Shown here: in pieces, positions 33,505-42,767 of the stretch
Layout: the number at the start of each line of letters is the position of its first letter
How positions within the stretch are numbered: the first letter of the stretch is position 1
Assembly (NCBI RefSeq): GCF_022385335.1
Contig: NZ_CP092431.1
Location: 4,588,001-4,652,000 of the forward strand
Source of the DNA: Streptomyces deccanensis
GTDB lineage: Bacteria; Actinomycetota; Actinomycetes; Streptomycetales; Streptomycetaceae
DNA length: 64,000 nt
Direction of reading: 5' to 3'
Program-made: the position numbers and the translations under genes
Notes under the pieces: model-generated
What the model saw: only the letters and a program-made list of their open reading frames with translations
Database searches by the model: none
Told to the model about the DNA's origin: nothing

Positions 33505-33540
33505 AGCCCCCGCCAGGTGCTACCAACACCTGCGGGGGCT
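33505..33540. promoter_or_regulatory. Conserved-looking hairpin upstream of the HTH gene
   Basis: AGCCCCCG/CGGGGGCT and CAGGTG/CACCTG form a 14-bp stem with one bulged C and a CTACCAA loop. It is followed at once by TTGACC. It could be a terminator of the DinB gene or a leader structure for the HTH gene that starts 40 bases later. Confidence 0.55.
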
Positions 33541-33579
33541 TGACCTACGAGATCGAAGAAACGCGAGAGTTCGATCCCC

Positions 33580-34506
33580 ATGGCTGTTGCCAACTCTAGT
33601 GCTGCCCCCCTGCCCGCGCACGCGGACCCGCACCCTCCGCGCCCCCATCCCATGGCCTCCCCGGGCTACGGCAAGCGCGCCACCCCCGGCCAACATCCGC
33701 GCACGGCCCACGACTTCGCCGCCCTCCCGCCCCGCGAGGCAGCGATCGCCGCGTACATCGACCGGCTCCCCGACGGCGCCGACATCAGCGTGAAGACGAT
33801 GGCCAAGGAGCTGCCGTACGGCCAGTGCGCCCTGCGCACGGCCCTCAACAGGATCCAGGACGCGGGTCACTTGCGCCGGGGCCGCGAACACCTGACGACC
33901 AAGTCGGGGACGGCGCAGTGGATCACCCGAACGTGGTTCTCCCGTACCGCGCGCGACGACACCTGGTGGGCAAGGTTCACCCGGTGTGACGTACCGGAAG
34001 AGGAACCGGACCGAGCCCGCCCCACCCGGACCCGCGCCCACATCCTGCTCGCCGCCCTCGGCCGTACCGCCCCAGCCCTGTCCCTCTCCCAAGCCGACTG
34101 CGCGGCCCTGGCACCGCTCCTGACCCCGTGGTTCGAGCGCGGCGCCACCGACGAGTCCGTACGCCGGGCCCTCACCAGCGGCCTCCCCACCCCCGTCCAC
34201 AGCCCGGCCGCCCTCATCCGCACCCGCCTGCGCGACAAACTCCCCCCAGAGCCGGTACCGACCCCTGAACCGGCACCCGCACCCCCTCCCCTCCGCATGC
34301 TGGAATGCGCCCACTGCCGCACCCCGGGCCGCCCGGAAGCCCTACCGGGCGGCGTCTGCAGCGCCTGCCGGGGCGAACGCGCCCCCGCCCACCCCAAGGC
34401 GCCCCTGTCCGCCGCCGCGGTCCACACCCACGCGACTCAGATCCGTGCGGCGATGTCACAACGGCCGCGAGAAGGGACACCTGTTGGGGGGAAGCCGACA
34501 CCATGA
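33580..34506 (+). CDS. Winged-HTH protein with C-terminal zinc-ribbon-like motif
   Basis: 308 residues. A disordered start leads to a winged helix (SVKTMAKELPYGQCALRTAL and RIQDAGHLRRGREHL, like MarR/replication-type HTH). A Pro-rich linker leads to CAHCRTPGRPEALPGGVCSACRG, a probable four-cysteine zinc ribbon. Proteins of this kind are often followed by Uma2-type genes in Streptomyces, as here by a remnant. The function is unknown. Confidence 0.75.
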   Translation: MAVANSSAAPLPAHADPHPPRPHPMASPGYGKRATPGQHPRTAHDFAALPPREAAIAAYIDRLPDGADISVKTMAKELPYGQCALRTALNRIQDAGHLRRGREHLTTKSGTAQWITRTWFSRTARDDTWWARFTRCDVPEEEPDRARPTRTRAHILLAALGRTAPALSLSQADCAALAPLLTPWFERGATDESVRRALTSGLPTPVHSPAALIRTRLRDKLPPEPVPTPEPAPAPPPLRMLECAHCRTPGRPEALPGGVCSACRGERAPAHPKAPLSAAAVHTHATQIRAAMSQRPREGTPVGGKPTP

Positions 34507-34628
34507 CCCCTGACACCGCCGAGCACCCGCAGGTGTCCGTCGAGCACTTCGAGGAACTCATCCGCAGGGACCCAGGGAGTTGCGGAGCGGCTGTCCGCCG
34601 GGTGACCTCCGGAGGAACCGCAGGGTGA
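34503..34628 (+). pseudogene. N-terminal remnant of a Uma2-family gene
   Basis: ATG overlaps the HTH stop (ATGA). The first 23 residues (MTPDTAEHPQVSVEHFEELI and RDP) read like the start of Streptomyces Uma2/DUF820 nuclease-fold proteins, which are about 190 residues. After RDP the similarity stops and the frame ends after 41 residues. I infer that the gene was cut at about 34570, where the antibiotic cluster begins. Confidence 0.5.
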
Positions 34629-34650
34629 CGTCCCGCCGGGGATCGATCAA

Positions 34651-34691
34651 GCTTTGTATGCAACTCTGTGATTGCTTTGCCAATGCTTTGT
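34651..34691. promoter_or_regulatory. Direct repeats upstream of the SARP gene
   Basis: GCTTTG occurs at 34651, 34674 and 34685, spaced 23 and 11 bases. Heptamer direct repeats with an 11-base period are the usual SARP binding pattern, so this AT-richer patch may be an autoregulatory site. Confidence 0.45.
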
Positions 34692-34753
34692 GCGGCCAAC
34701 ACAATGGCCCTTGGATCTGCGAGGCTCAGGCTTATCGGATACGGGGGGACTGT

Positions 34754-37700
34754 ATGGCACATTCCTTATATTTCAGGGTGCTCGGGCCATTGGAAATACT
34801 CACAGGCGCGCAGCCCGTGGCCCTGAGAAGCGCCCGTCAGCGCACGGTACTCGCGATGCTCCTGCTGTTCGCGGACCGCACCGTCTCGGTCGACGCGCTG
34901 ACGGAAGCGGTGTGGCAGGGATCGCCCCCGGCCACGGCGCGCAACCAAATAGCCATCTGCATCACCGTCCTGCGCAAGATATTCCGCGGCGCCGGGGTGG
35001 CCGGCGACCTGATCGAGACTGTGCACCCGGGCTACCGGCTCAATGCCGACGGGCACCGCCTGGACCTTAGGGAGTTGGACGAGGCCGTCGCCGCCGCCCG
35101 GGCGGCCCTGGACGCCCGGCAGCACGCCGAGGCAGCCGAACGCTTCGAGCACGCGCTGTCGCTGTGGCGCGGCCCGGCCCTCGACGGCCTCAGGGGCGGT
35201 GGAATCGACGACGAGAAGGCCCGGCTGACCGAGTTCTGGCTCGACGTCAACGAGGAGTACGCGGGCCTGCAGCTGCAGCTGGGCCAGTACCGCTCGGTGG
35301 GTGCACGGCTCACCGCCCTGGTCGCGGAACACCCGCTGCGCGAACAGGCCAGGGCCCAGCTCATGCGGGCCCACCACCTGTCCGGGAGGCGGGCCGCCGC
35401 CCTGGAGGTCTACCGCGAGGGCCGACGGATCCTGGTGGAGGAACTGGGCGTCGAACCGGGCGCCCACCTGCAGGAGTTGCACTGCCAGATCCTCAAGGAC
35501 GCCCAGGCGGTGAAGGGACCCGCCGAGCTCGCGCCGGCCGTGGCCGAGCCGGAGCCGGTTCCGGCCGTGCCCGCGCAGCTTCCGCTCCCGCCGGCGCTGT
35601 TCACCGGACGGGCCGGCGAGTTGGCGGCCCTGGACCGGATGCTCCCCGGCTTCGCGGACCAGGGGACGCTGCCCATCGCGGTCATCTCTGGCGTGGGCGG
35701 TGTGGGCAAGAGCGCGTTGGCCGTGCACTGGGCGAACAAGGTCGCGCACCGGTTCCCCGACGGCCAGCTGTTCATGGACACCCGTGGCTACGGGGAGGGC
35801 GACGAGCCTCTGTGCGCCATGGCCCTGCTCGATCAGTCCCTGCGCGCCCTCGGTGTCCCCAGCGCGGAGATCCCCGCGAAACTGGAGGAGCGGGCCGCGC
35901 TGTACCGCAGCGTCCTAGACGGACGGCAGTTACTCGTCGTGCTGGACAACGTCCGTTCGTTCGCCCAGGTCAAGCCGCTGCTGCCGGGCCTAGGCGGCAG
36001 CTGTGTGGTGATCACGAGCAGGGAGCCGCTGGACGAACTGGCCGGTGACTACAAGGCCGTCCGGATCGACCTCAAGGTCCTGAGCCCCATCGAGGCCCAG
36101 GACATGCTCGCCTCCGTGATCGGGCGGGAGCGGGTCGCCGCGGAGCCGGAGGAGGCGGTACGGCTCGTCGAACTGTGCGACCGACTGCCCCTGGCGTTGC
36201 GTATAGCGGCCGCCCGGCCCGCCACACGGCCGCACTGGTCGCTGCGCCAGCTGACGTCCCGGCTGGAGGACCGGCGGCGCCGCCTGGACCTGCTCAGCCC
36301 GAACGACGGTGGCGTACGGGCGGGGTTCTGGCTCAGCTACCGGGAGCTGTCCCCGAAGGCCGCCCGGCTCTACCGGCGGCTCGGGCTGCTCACCGTGCCG
36401 GACTTCGCGGCCTGGGTCGCCGCGGCGGTGCTCGACGCAGACCTGCACGAGGCGGAGGACCTGATCGAGCAGCTCGTGGACGCCCGTCTGCTGGAGGTGC
36501 GCCCGGTACGGGCGGGCCAGCCCACCCGGTTCCGTTTCCAGGACCTGCTGCGGCTGTTCGCCTGGGAACGCGCGCAGGCGGAGGAGACCGAGGCTGACCG
36601 GGACTCCGTCCTGAGGCGCACCCTCGACACGCTGCTCTCGCTCGCCGACTCCGCCCATCAGCAGCTCTACGGGAAGCGGACCCTGCCCGGGCAGCGCATC
36701 CGCACCACCGCGGCACTGCCCCTCGGCTACCGGTCGGCGATCCTGGCCGATCCCATCGAGTGGTTCGAGTCGGAGCGAACCTCCATCGTCGCCATGGTCA
36801 GCCAGGCCGCGCACACCGACGGCTGCGCGGAACACGCCTGGGGCCTGACCTCCTGCGCCGTCCCCCTCTTCGAGGGGCGCAACTTCCTCGACGACTGGCG
36901 GCGGACGGCGGAGAAAGCACTGGAGGCGACGCGGCGGGAAGGCGACGACCTGGGCTCGGGGACCATGCTGCGTTCGCTCGGCACCCTGGCCATCTACCGG
37001 CGCCGCTACCCGGAGGCCGAAGCGCTCTTGACGTCGGCGATGGACTTCCTCGAACGGTGCGGCGACACCCTGGGCCAGGGCATCGCGCTGCGCAACCTCG
37101 CGGTGTGCGCGCGGTTCGCCGGCGAACTGGACAGCGCCGCCCGGCAGTGCCGCGCCGCCCTCGACGCCTTCGACCGCACCGGTGACCTGGCGGGCCGCTC
37201 GCACGCCCTGGGGCTGCTGGCGCAGATCGAACTGGAGCGGGGGAACAACGGCCTGGGCATCGACCTCAGCCTCCAGGCGATCGAGGCGAGTCACGAGGCC
37301 AGCTCGCTGCGCAGCAAGGCGCAGAACCTCTACCGGCTGGCCGAGGCGCTACTGCGCACGGGAGAGCTGCGGCAGGCGGAGGTGGTCTCCCTGGACGTCC
37401 TGGCGCTGACCCGCGGCCAGGGCGACCGTCTGGGGGTGGCCAACGGACTGCGGGCGCTGGGGGAGGTGCGGTGGCGGCAGAACCGGTTGGCGGAAGCCCA
37501 GGAGGCCCTGGCCGAGGCGCTCGCGATCTCCGAGGCCCTGGGGGACAGCTTCCTGCGGGCCCGGGTGGAGACCGATCTCGCCTGTGCCGAAGCCGTCGAC
37601 GGAGACCGGCGGGCCGCTGTGACCCGGCTGCACAAGGCTCAAGAAACCTTTCGGCAACTGGCGGCGCCGCTGTGGGAGAAGCGCACCAGCCACCTGCTGG

Positions 37701-37774
37701 ACGCCCTGAGCGTCCTGGCGGAGGGCCTGCCCGCCGAGGTGAACCAGCTGGTACAGCTGCGTGAAATCCGCTGA
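34754..37774 (+). CDS. SARP/AfsR-like pathway activator
   Basis: 1006 residues. An OmpR-type winged helix (about 1-95, FRVLGPLEILTGAQPV; SVDALTEAVWQ) and a BTAD domain (about 100-250) form the SARP unit. An NB-ARC ATPase follows (Walker A GVGGVGKSALA about 313-322; Walker B LLVVLDN about 394-400), then a C-terminal TPR region (about 740-980). Large SARPs of this kind activate type II polyketide clusters. Two TTA codons (residue 5, 34766-34768; residue 393, 35930-35932) make it dependent on the bldA tRNA. The ATG follows GGGGGG. A terminator follows the gene. Confidence 0.93.
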   Translation: MAHSLYFRVLGPLEILTGAQPVALRSARQRTVLAMLLLFADRTVSVDALTEAVWQGSPPATARNQIAICITVLRKIFRGAGVAGDLIETVHPGYRLNADGHRLDLRELDEAVAAARAALDARQHAEAAERFEHALSLWRGPALDGLRGGGIDDEKARLTEFWLDVNEEYAGLQLQLGQYRSVGARLTALVAEHPLREQARAQLMRAHHLSGRRAAALEVYREGRRILVEELGVEPGAHLQELHCQILKDAQAVKGPAELAPAVAEPEPVPAVPAQLPLPPALFTGRAGELAALDRMLPGFADQGTLPIAVISGVGGVGKSALAVHWANKVAHRFPDGQLFMDTRGYGEGDEPLCAMALLDQSLRALGVPSAEIPAKLEERAALYRSVLDGRQLLVVLDNVRSFAQVKPLLPGLGGSCVVITSREPLDELAGDYKAVRIDLKVLSPIEAQDMLASVIGRERVAAEPEEAVRLVELCDRLPLALRIAAARPATRPHWSLRQLTSRLEDRRRRLDLLSPNDGGVRAGFWLSYRELSPKAARLYRRLGLLTVPDFAAWVAAAVLDADLHEAEDLIEQLVDARLLEVRPVRAGQPTRFRFQDLLRLFAWERAQAEETEADRDSVLRRTLDTLLSLADSAHQQLYGKRTLPGQRIRTTAALPLGYRSAILADPIEWFESERTSIVAMVSQAAHTDGCAEHAWGLTSCAVPLFEGRNFLDDWRRTAEKALEATRREGDDLGSGTMLRSLGTLAIYRRRYPEAEALLTSAMDFLERCGDTLGQGIALRNLAVCARFAGELDSAARQCRAALDAFDRTGDLAGRSHALGLLAQIELERGNNGLGIDLSLQAIEASHEASSLRSKAQNLYRLAEALLRTGELRQAEVVSLDVLALTRGQGDRLGVANGLRALGEVRWRQNRLAEAQEALAEALAISEALGDSFLRARVETDLACAEAVDGDRRAAVTRLHKAQETFRQLAAPLWEKRTSHLLDALSVLAEGLPAEVNQLVQLREIR

Positions 37775-37806
37775 GTGCCGAGGCGCCGCGCAGGCCGTGA
37801 GCACGG

Positions 37807-37842
37807 CGGAGGGGGGCGCCCCCTAGAGGCCGCCCCCCTCCG
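37807..37842. terminator. Strong terminator after the SARP gene
   Basis: CGGAGGGGGGCG and CGCCCCCCTCCG form a perfect 12-bp stem with a 12-base loop, 33 bases after the SARP stop. It also lies downstream of the converging peptide gene. Confidence 0.75.
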
Positions 37843-37897
37843 TTCCGTCGTATGACCGGTCCGTTCCGCCGTAGCGGTGCCGGTATCCGTCTGTCCC

Positions 37898-38083
37898 CTA
37901 TCGGGTCCAGGGAAGGTCGTCTTCGGCCGCACCGCTTCCCTCGGTCGGCGAGATCGTCAGCGCGGCCAGGCCCGCCCTGGTCCAGGGCAGGTCGTTCGTG
38001 CCCGCGTGGGCCGCACCGGTGCACAGCAGGACAGTGGCACACGCTGCGACGACAGCGGACGCACGGGCGCCGGACTTACGCAT
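37898..38083 (-). CDS. Small secreted peptide with two DLPWTR units
   Basis: 61 residues from ATG with GGGAGAAG upstream. A signal peptide (MRKSGARASAVVAACATVLL...AHA) leaves a mature peptide of about 35 residues. It carries NDLPWTR near its start and DDLPWTR as its end, spaced by about 20 residues (AGLAALTISPTEGSGAAE). Repeated short Trp motifs recall secreted signalling or processed peptides, but nothing is known. It faces the SARP gene and is divergent from the response regulator. Confidence 0.7.
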   Translation of the reverse strand: MRKSGARASAVVAACATVLLCTGAAHAGTNDLPWTRAGLAALTISPTEGSGAAEDDLPWTR

Positions 38084-38299
38084 CGTTGATCTTCTCCCTA
38101 TCGATCGATAAAGGCGTGCGAGCCACACTCTAGAACAGGGTATTTTCTCGGCAATTTCTTGGCGATTTCGGGTGTCCACGAGCAGCGAAAAGGGACGGTA
38201 AAACCAATGGTGAAAAGCGGTGCTGAAATCGCCTCGAAAATCGACCGAAAACACCGGTGGTTAGAGTGGCGATCCGGTTTGAAGTCCGAGGGGGAAGCC

Positions 38300-39088
38300 A
38301 TGAAACTCGAAGTGGCACTGCAGCGAGCCGACCGCATACCGGCCCCGAGTGAGCAGGAGACGACGTACGGCGACCCGATCGGAACGGCGCCGGTCTGGGC
38401 CAGGCTCGACCGGACCGCCAGGACCGCGGCGTGGCGGGTCCTGGTGGTGGAGAACAACCCCTGTGACGCCGAGGCGCTGACCAAGGGGCTGAGGCGGCAC
38501 GGACACGAGGTGGAGCGGGTCGCGACGGGAGACGCCGCGCTCCGGGCCTACCGGGACGCCGACCTGGTACTGCTCGACCTGGAACTTCCGGACCTGGACG
38601 GGCTGGAGGTCTGCCGGGACATCCGGGCTGCGTGCGCTGTGCCGGTGATCGCCGTCACCGCACGCGACAGCGAGGTCGACCGGGTGCTCGGCCTCCAGGC
38701 GGGCGCGGACGACTACATCGCCAAGCCGTACGGCTTCCGCGAGCTGATGGCCCGTATGGAAGCCGTCATGCGCCGGGCCGCCCCGGCGGTGCCCGAGCCG
38801 CCCAAGGTCGTCTCGCACGGGCGGCTGCGGATCGACGCGTGCATGCGGGAGGTCCGGCTGGACGGGCGGCGCGTCGAGGTGACCCGCAAGGAGTTCGACC
38901 TGCTGTTCCTGCTGGCCTCGCACCCGGACACCGTCCTGCCGCGTAAACGGCTGATGCGGGAGGTGTGGGGGGACTCGTGGTCGCGCCGGACCGTCGACAC
39001 GCATGTCAGCAGCCTGCGGGGCAAGCTCGGGGCGAGCGATTGGATCATCACGGTGCGCGGGGTCGGCTTCCGGCTCGGGCGGGTCTGA
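38300..39088 (+). CDS. Atypical OmpR/PhoB-family response regulator, JadR1-like
   Basis: 262 residues behind GAGGGGGAAG. The receiver keeps the acceptor D93, T120 and K142. Where two acidic residues normally hold magnesium it has E51-N52 ([10 protein letters not shown]), so ordinary phosphorylation is doubtful. A winged-helix domain follows (about 165-260, [36 protein letters not shown]). JadR1-type regulators of angucycline clusters have the same lesion and respond to the end product. It precedes the carboxylase gene, as in the jadomycin cluster. No histidine kinase is adjacent. Confidence 0.9.
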   Translation: MKLEVALQRADRIPAPSEQETTYGDPIGTAPVWARLDRTARTAAWRVLVVENNPCDAEALTKGLRRHGHEVERVATGDAALRAYRDADLVLLDLELPDLDGLEVCRDIRAACAVPVIAVTARDSEVDRVLGLQAGADDYIAKPYGFRELMARMEAVMRRAAPAVPEPPKVVSHGRLRIDACMREVRLDGRRVEVTRKEFDLLFLLASHPDTVLPRKRLMREVWGDSWSRRTVDTHVSSLRGKLGASDWIITVRGVGFRLGRV

Positions 39089-39192
39089 GCGGGCGGGTGG
39101 TTCCGTGCGGGACGGGTGAGCCTGCGCGGGGCCTCTCGTATGACGTCTTCCATCCATGCGGCAGTAGGTCTGTTGAACGGGGAGTCTCCATC

Positions 39193-40965
39193 GTGCGCAA
39201 GGTGCTCATCGCCAATCGTGGTGAAGTCGCTGTCCGCGTTGCCCGGGCCTGCCGGGACGCGGGGATCGCGAGCGTGGCCGTCTACGCTGCCCCGGACCGG
39301 GACGCGCTGCACGTGCGTGCGGCGGACGAGGCGTTCGGCCTGGGCGGTGACACCCCCGCCACCAGCTACCTCGACATCGACAAGGTGCTGAAGGCCGCGT
39401 GTGAGTCAGGTGCGGACGCGGTCCATCCGGGTTACGGCTTCCTCTCGGAGAACGCGGAGTTCGCGCAGGCCGTGCTGGACGCGGGCCTGGTCTGGATCGG
39501 TCCGCCGCCGCAGGCGATCCGCGACCTGGGTGACAAGGTCGCCGCCCGGCACATCGCCCAGCGCGCGGGCGCCCCGCTGGTGGCCGGCACCCCGGACCCG
39601 GTGGCGGATGCGGAGGAGGTCGTGGCGTTCGCGCGGGAGCACGGTCTGCCGATCGCGATCAAGGCGGCCTTCGGGGGTGGCGGGCGTGGTCTCAAGGTCG
39701 CTCGCACTCTGGAGGAGGTGCCCGAGCTGTACGACTCGGCGGTGCGGGAGGCGGTGGCCGCCTTCGGCCGCGGCGAGTGCTTCGTGGAGCGCTACCTGGA
39801 CAAGCCCCGGCACGTGGAGACCCAGTGCCTGGCCGACACCCACGGCAACGTGGTCGTCGTCTCCACCCGTGACTGCTCGCTGCAGCGCCGGCACCAGAAA
39901 TTGGTCGAAGAGGCCCCGGCCCCGTTCCTGTCCGAGGAGCAGGTCGCCGAGCTGTACCGCGCCTCCAAAGCGATCCTGAAGGAGGCCGGCTATGTCGGGG
40001 CCGGCACGGTGGAGTTCCTGGTCGGGGCCGACGGCACGGTCTCCTTTCTGGAGGTCAACACCCGCCTGCAGGTCGAGCACCCGGTCACGGAGGAGGTCGC
40101 CGGGATCGACCTGGTGCGGGAGATGTTCCGCATCGCCGACGGCGAGGAGCTCGGCTACGACGACCCGGTGCCGCGCGGGCACTCCTTCGAGTTCCGCATC
40201 AACGGCGAGGACCCCGGCCGGGGCTTTTTGCCCGCGCCCGGCACGGTCACCACGTTCGCCCCGCCGTCCGGCCCAGGCGTGCGCCTCGACGCGGGCGTGG
40301 AGTCCGGCAGTGTGATCGGCCCCGCCTGGGACTCGCTGCTGGCCAAACTGATCGTCACCGGCGCCACCCGCGAGCAAAGCCTGCAGCGCGCCGCCCGCGC
40401 ACTAAAGGAGTTCACCGTCGAGGGCATGGCCACCGCCATCCCCTTCCACCGCGCGGTCGTCACCGACCCGGCCTTCGCCCCCGAACTGACCGGCTCCACC
40501 GAACCGTTCACCGTCCACACGCGCTGGATCGAGACCGAGTTCGTCAACGATATCAAGCCCTTCGCCGCCCCCGCCGGCACCGAAGCGGACGAGGAGCCCG
40601 GCCGGGAGACGGTCGTGGTCGAGGTGGGCGGCAAGCGCCTGGAGGTCTCCCTACCGGCTTCGCTGGGTATGTCCCTGGCCCGTACCGGTCTGGCGGCCGG
40701 CGCCAAGCCAAAGCGGCAGGCGGCGAAGAGGCCCGGGCCGGTGGCCTCCGGCGACTCCCTCGCCTCCCCGATGCAGGGCACCATCGTCAAGATCGCCGTG
40801 GAGGAGGGGCAGGAGGTCACGGAAGGCGACCTGGTCGTCGTCCTGGAGGCCATGAAGATGGAACAGCCCCTCAACGCCCACAAGTCCGGCACCATCAAGG
40901 GCCTGGCCGCCGAGGTCGGCGCCTCTCTCACCTCCGGCGCCCCGATCTGCGAGATCAGGGACTGA
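39193..40965 (+). CDS. Acetyl/propionyl-CoA carboxylase alpha subunit (biotin carboxylase + BCCP)
   Basis: 590 residues from GTG behind GGGGAG. The biotin carboxylase domain ([30 protein letters not shown] loop, [14 protein letters not shown]) is followed by a C-terminal biotinyl domain with K555 in EAMKMEQP. It makes malonyl-CoA (extender units) together with a beta subunit encoded elsewhere. In jadomycin-type clusters the homologue JadJ sits at this same position. A dedicated copy would raise malonyl-CoA supply. A very strong terminator follows. Confidence 0.93.
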   Translation: MRKVLIANRGEVAVRVARACRDAGIASVAVYAAPDRDALHVRAADEAFGLGGDTPATSYLDIDKVLKAACESGADAVHPGYGFLSENAEFAQAVLDAGLVWIGPPPQAIRDLGDKVAARHIAQRAGAPLVAGTPDPVADAEEVVAFAREHGLPIAIKAAFGGGGRGLKVARTLEEVPELYDSAVREAVAAFGRGECFVERYLDKPRHVETQCLADTHGNVVVVSTRDCSLQRRHQKLVEEAPAPFLSEEQVAELYRASKAILKEAGYVGAGTVEFLVGADGTVSFLEVNTRLQVEHPVTEEVAGIDLVREMFRIADGEELGYDDPVPRGHSFEFRINGEDPGRGFLPAPGTVTTFAPPSGPGVRLDAGVESGSVIGPAWDSLLAKLIVTGATREQSLQRAARALKEFTVEGMATAIPFHRAVVTDPAFAPELTGSTEPFTVHTRWIETEFVNDIKPFAAPAGTEADEEPGRETVVVEVGGKRLEVSLPASLGMSLARTGLAAGAKPKRQAAKRPGPVASGDSLASPMQGTIVKIAVEEGQEVTEGDLVVVLEAMKMEQPLNAHKSGTIKGLAAEVGASLTSGAPICEIRD

Positions 40966-40980
40966 CCCCGGCCGACACCA

Positions 40981-41025
40981 CCGAGCGCCCGGCGGACCGC
41001 GACAGCCAGCCCGCCGGGCGCTCGG
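40981..41025. terminator. Strong terminator after the carboxylase gene
   Basis: CCGAGCGCCCGGCGG and CCGCCGGGCGCTCGG form a perfect 15-bp stem with a 15-base loop, followed by CTTTCC. It separates the carboxylase from the polyketide synthase operon. Confidence 0.85.
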
Positions 41026-41068
41026 CTTTCCCGTCCTCTGTATTCCGTGTCATGCGCTTCGCAGACGC

Positions 41069-41096
41069 CTGACAGGTTCTGACACAAACCTGACTC
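41069..41096. promoter_or_regulatory. Three CTGAC direct repeats before the polyketide synthase operon
   Basis: CTGACA at 41069, CTGACA at 41079 and CTGACT at 41090 are spaced 10 and 11 bases on the same face of the helix. They lie about 74-100 bases before the first polyketide gene. SARPs and OmpR-type regulators both bind such repeats, so this is the likely switch of the operon. Confidence 0.55.
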
Positions 41097-41169
41097 AACA
41101 GGTGTCGAAATATGTGCCCCGACCGAAGAGGCTAGGTGTCGGATTTCGGTCGTGGAGGAGTTGGATTCC

Positions 41170-41499
41170 ATGCACAGCACCCTGATTGTGGCTCGGATGG
41201 ACCCCAGTGCGAGCCTCGACGTCGCAAAGATCTTCGGCGATTTCGACACCACGGAAATGCCTCATCTGATGGGAACGCGCCGGCGCCAGCTGTTCTTGTA
41301 CCGGGGTCTGTATTTCCACTTGCAGGACTTCGAGTCCGAGGACGGCGGCGAGCGCATAGAGCAGGCGAAGACCGACCCGCGCTTCGTCCGCGTCAGCGAG
41401 GACCTCAAGCCCTACATCGAGGCGTACGCCCCCGCGACGTGGCGCTCGCCCGCCGACGCGATGGCCACGCGCTTCTACAACTGGGAGGCGTCCGCGTGA
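41170..41499 (+). CDS. TcmI/JadI-type polyketide cyclase
   Basis: 109 residues behind GGAGGAG. It has the small alpha/beta-barrel cyclase fold with [40 protein letters not shown] and [12 protein letters not shown] at the end. JadI-type cyclases help set the fourth (angular) ring. It opens the operon, and its stop overlaps the KS-alpha start (GTGA). The name is left open because the product is not known. Confidence 0.9.
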   Translation: MHSTLIVARMDPSASLDVAKIFGDFDTTEMPHLMGTRRRQLFLYRGLYFHLQDFESEDGGERIEQAKTDPRFVRVSEDLKPYIEAYAPATWRSPADAMATRFYNWEASA

Positions 41500-42767
41500 G
41501 CGGCAGGCGCGTCGTCATCACGGGCATCGAGGTTCTGGCGCCCGGTGGTGTCGGGATAAAGAACTTCTGGAGCCTGCTGAGTGAGGGGAGGACCGCGACC
41601 CGCGGCATCACCTTCTTCGACCCGTCGCCCTTCCGTTCCCGGGTGGCCGCGGAGATCGACTTCGATCCGGAGATGCACGGCCTGAGCCCGCAGGAGGTCA
41701 GGCGCATGGACCGGGCCGCGCAGTTCGCGGTCGTCGCCGCGCGCGGGGCGGTCGCCGACAGCGGCATCGAGCTGGAGGAGTACGACCCGTACCGCGTCGG
41801 CGTCACCGTCGGCAGCGCGGTGGGGGCCACCATGGGGCTCGACCAGGAGTACCGGACTGTCAGCGACGGCGGTCGGCTGACCCTGGTCGACCACGTCTAC
41901 GCCGTACCGCACCTGTACAACTTCCTGGTGCCCAGCTCGTTCGCGGCCGAGGTGGCCTGGGCCGTGGGGGCCGAGGGGCCGAGCACGGTCGTGTCGACCG
42001 GCTGCACGTCGGGCATCGACTCCGTCGGCCACGCCGTCGAGCTGATCCGCGAAGGGTCCGCCGATGTCATGGTCGCGGGCTCCTCCGACGCGCCGATCTC
42101 CCCGATCACGATGGCGTGCTTCGACGCGATCAAGGCGACCACGCCTCGCCACGACGAGCCCGAGCGCGCCTCCCGGCCGTTCGACGCCACCCGCAACGGT
42201 TTCGTGCTCGGTGAGGGGGCGGCCGTCTTCGTGCTGGAGGAACTGGACAGCGCACGCCGACGGGGTGCGCACATCTACGCGGAGATCGCCGGCTACGCCA
42301 CGCGCAGCAACGCTTACCACATGACCGGTCTGCGGCCGGACGGCGTCGAGATGGCCGAGGCGATCCGGGTCGCGATGGACGAGGCGCGGATGAACCCGGA
42401 GGCCCTCGACTACATCAACGCGCACGGTTCGGGCACCAAGCAGAACGACCGCCACGAGACGGCCGCGTTCAAGCGGAGTCTGGGCGAGGCCGCCTACCGG
42501 ACGCCGGTGAGCTCCATCAAGTCGATGGTCGGGCACTCCCTGGGGGCGATCGGTTCGATCGAGATCGCGGCGTCCGCGCTCGCCATGGAGAACAACGTGG
42601 TGCCACCCACGGCCAACCTGCACACCCAGGACCCGGAGTGCGATCTCGACTACGTCCCCTTGACGGCGCGCGACCAACTGGTCGATGCGGTGCTCTCCGT
42701 CGGCAGTGGCTTCGGCGGATTCCAGAGCGCGATGGTGCTGGCCCGGCCCGAGAGGAGCGCGGCATGA
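41496..42767 (+). CDS. Type II polyketide ketosynthase alpha (KS-alpha)
   Basis: 423 residues from a GTG that overlaps the cyclase stop. The thiolase fold has the active-site C170 in STGCTSG, H310 in [10 protein letters not shown] and H347 in VGHSLGA. Together with KS-beta it builds the decaketide chain from malonyl-ACP. The in-frame open stretch upstream to 41136 overlaps the cyclase and was rejected. A four-base overlap couples it to KS-beta. Confidence 0.97.
   Translation: MSGRRVVITGIEVLAPGGVGIKNFWSLLSEGRTATRGITFFDPSPFRSRVAAEIDFDPEMHGLSPQEVRRMDRAAQFAVVAARGAVADSGIELEEYDPYRVGVTVGSAVGATMGLDQEYRTVSDGGRLTLVDHVYAVPHLYNFLVPSSFAAEVAWAVGAEGPSTVVSTGCTSGIDSVGHAVELIREGSADVMVAGSSDAPISPITMACFDAIKATTPRHDEPERASRPFDATRNGFVLGEGAAVFVLEELDSARRRGAHIYAEIAGYATRSNAYHMTGLRPDGVEMAEAIRVAMDEARMNPEALDYINAHGSGTKQNDRHETAAFKRSLGEAAYRTPVSSIKSMVGHSLGAIGSIEIAASALAMENNVVPPTANLHTQDPECDLDYVPLTARDQLVDAVLSVGSGFGGFQSAMVLARPERSAA

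Noticed and set aside
41136..41495. N-terminal extension of KS-alpha
   Set aside because: It overlaps the cyclase gene in another frame; the GTG at 41496 gives the normal family start.
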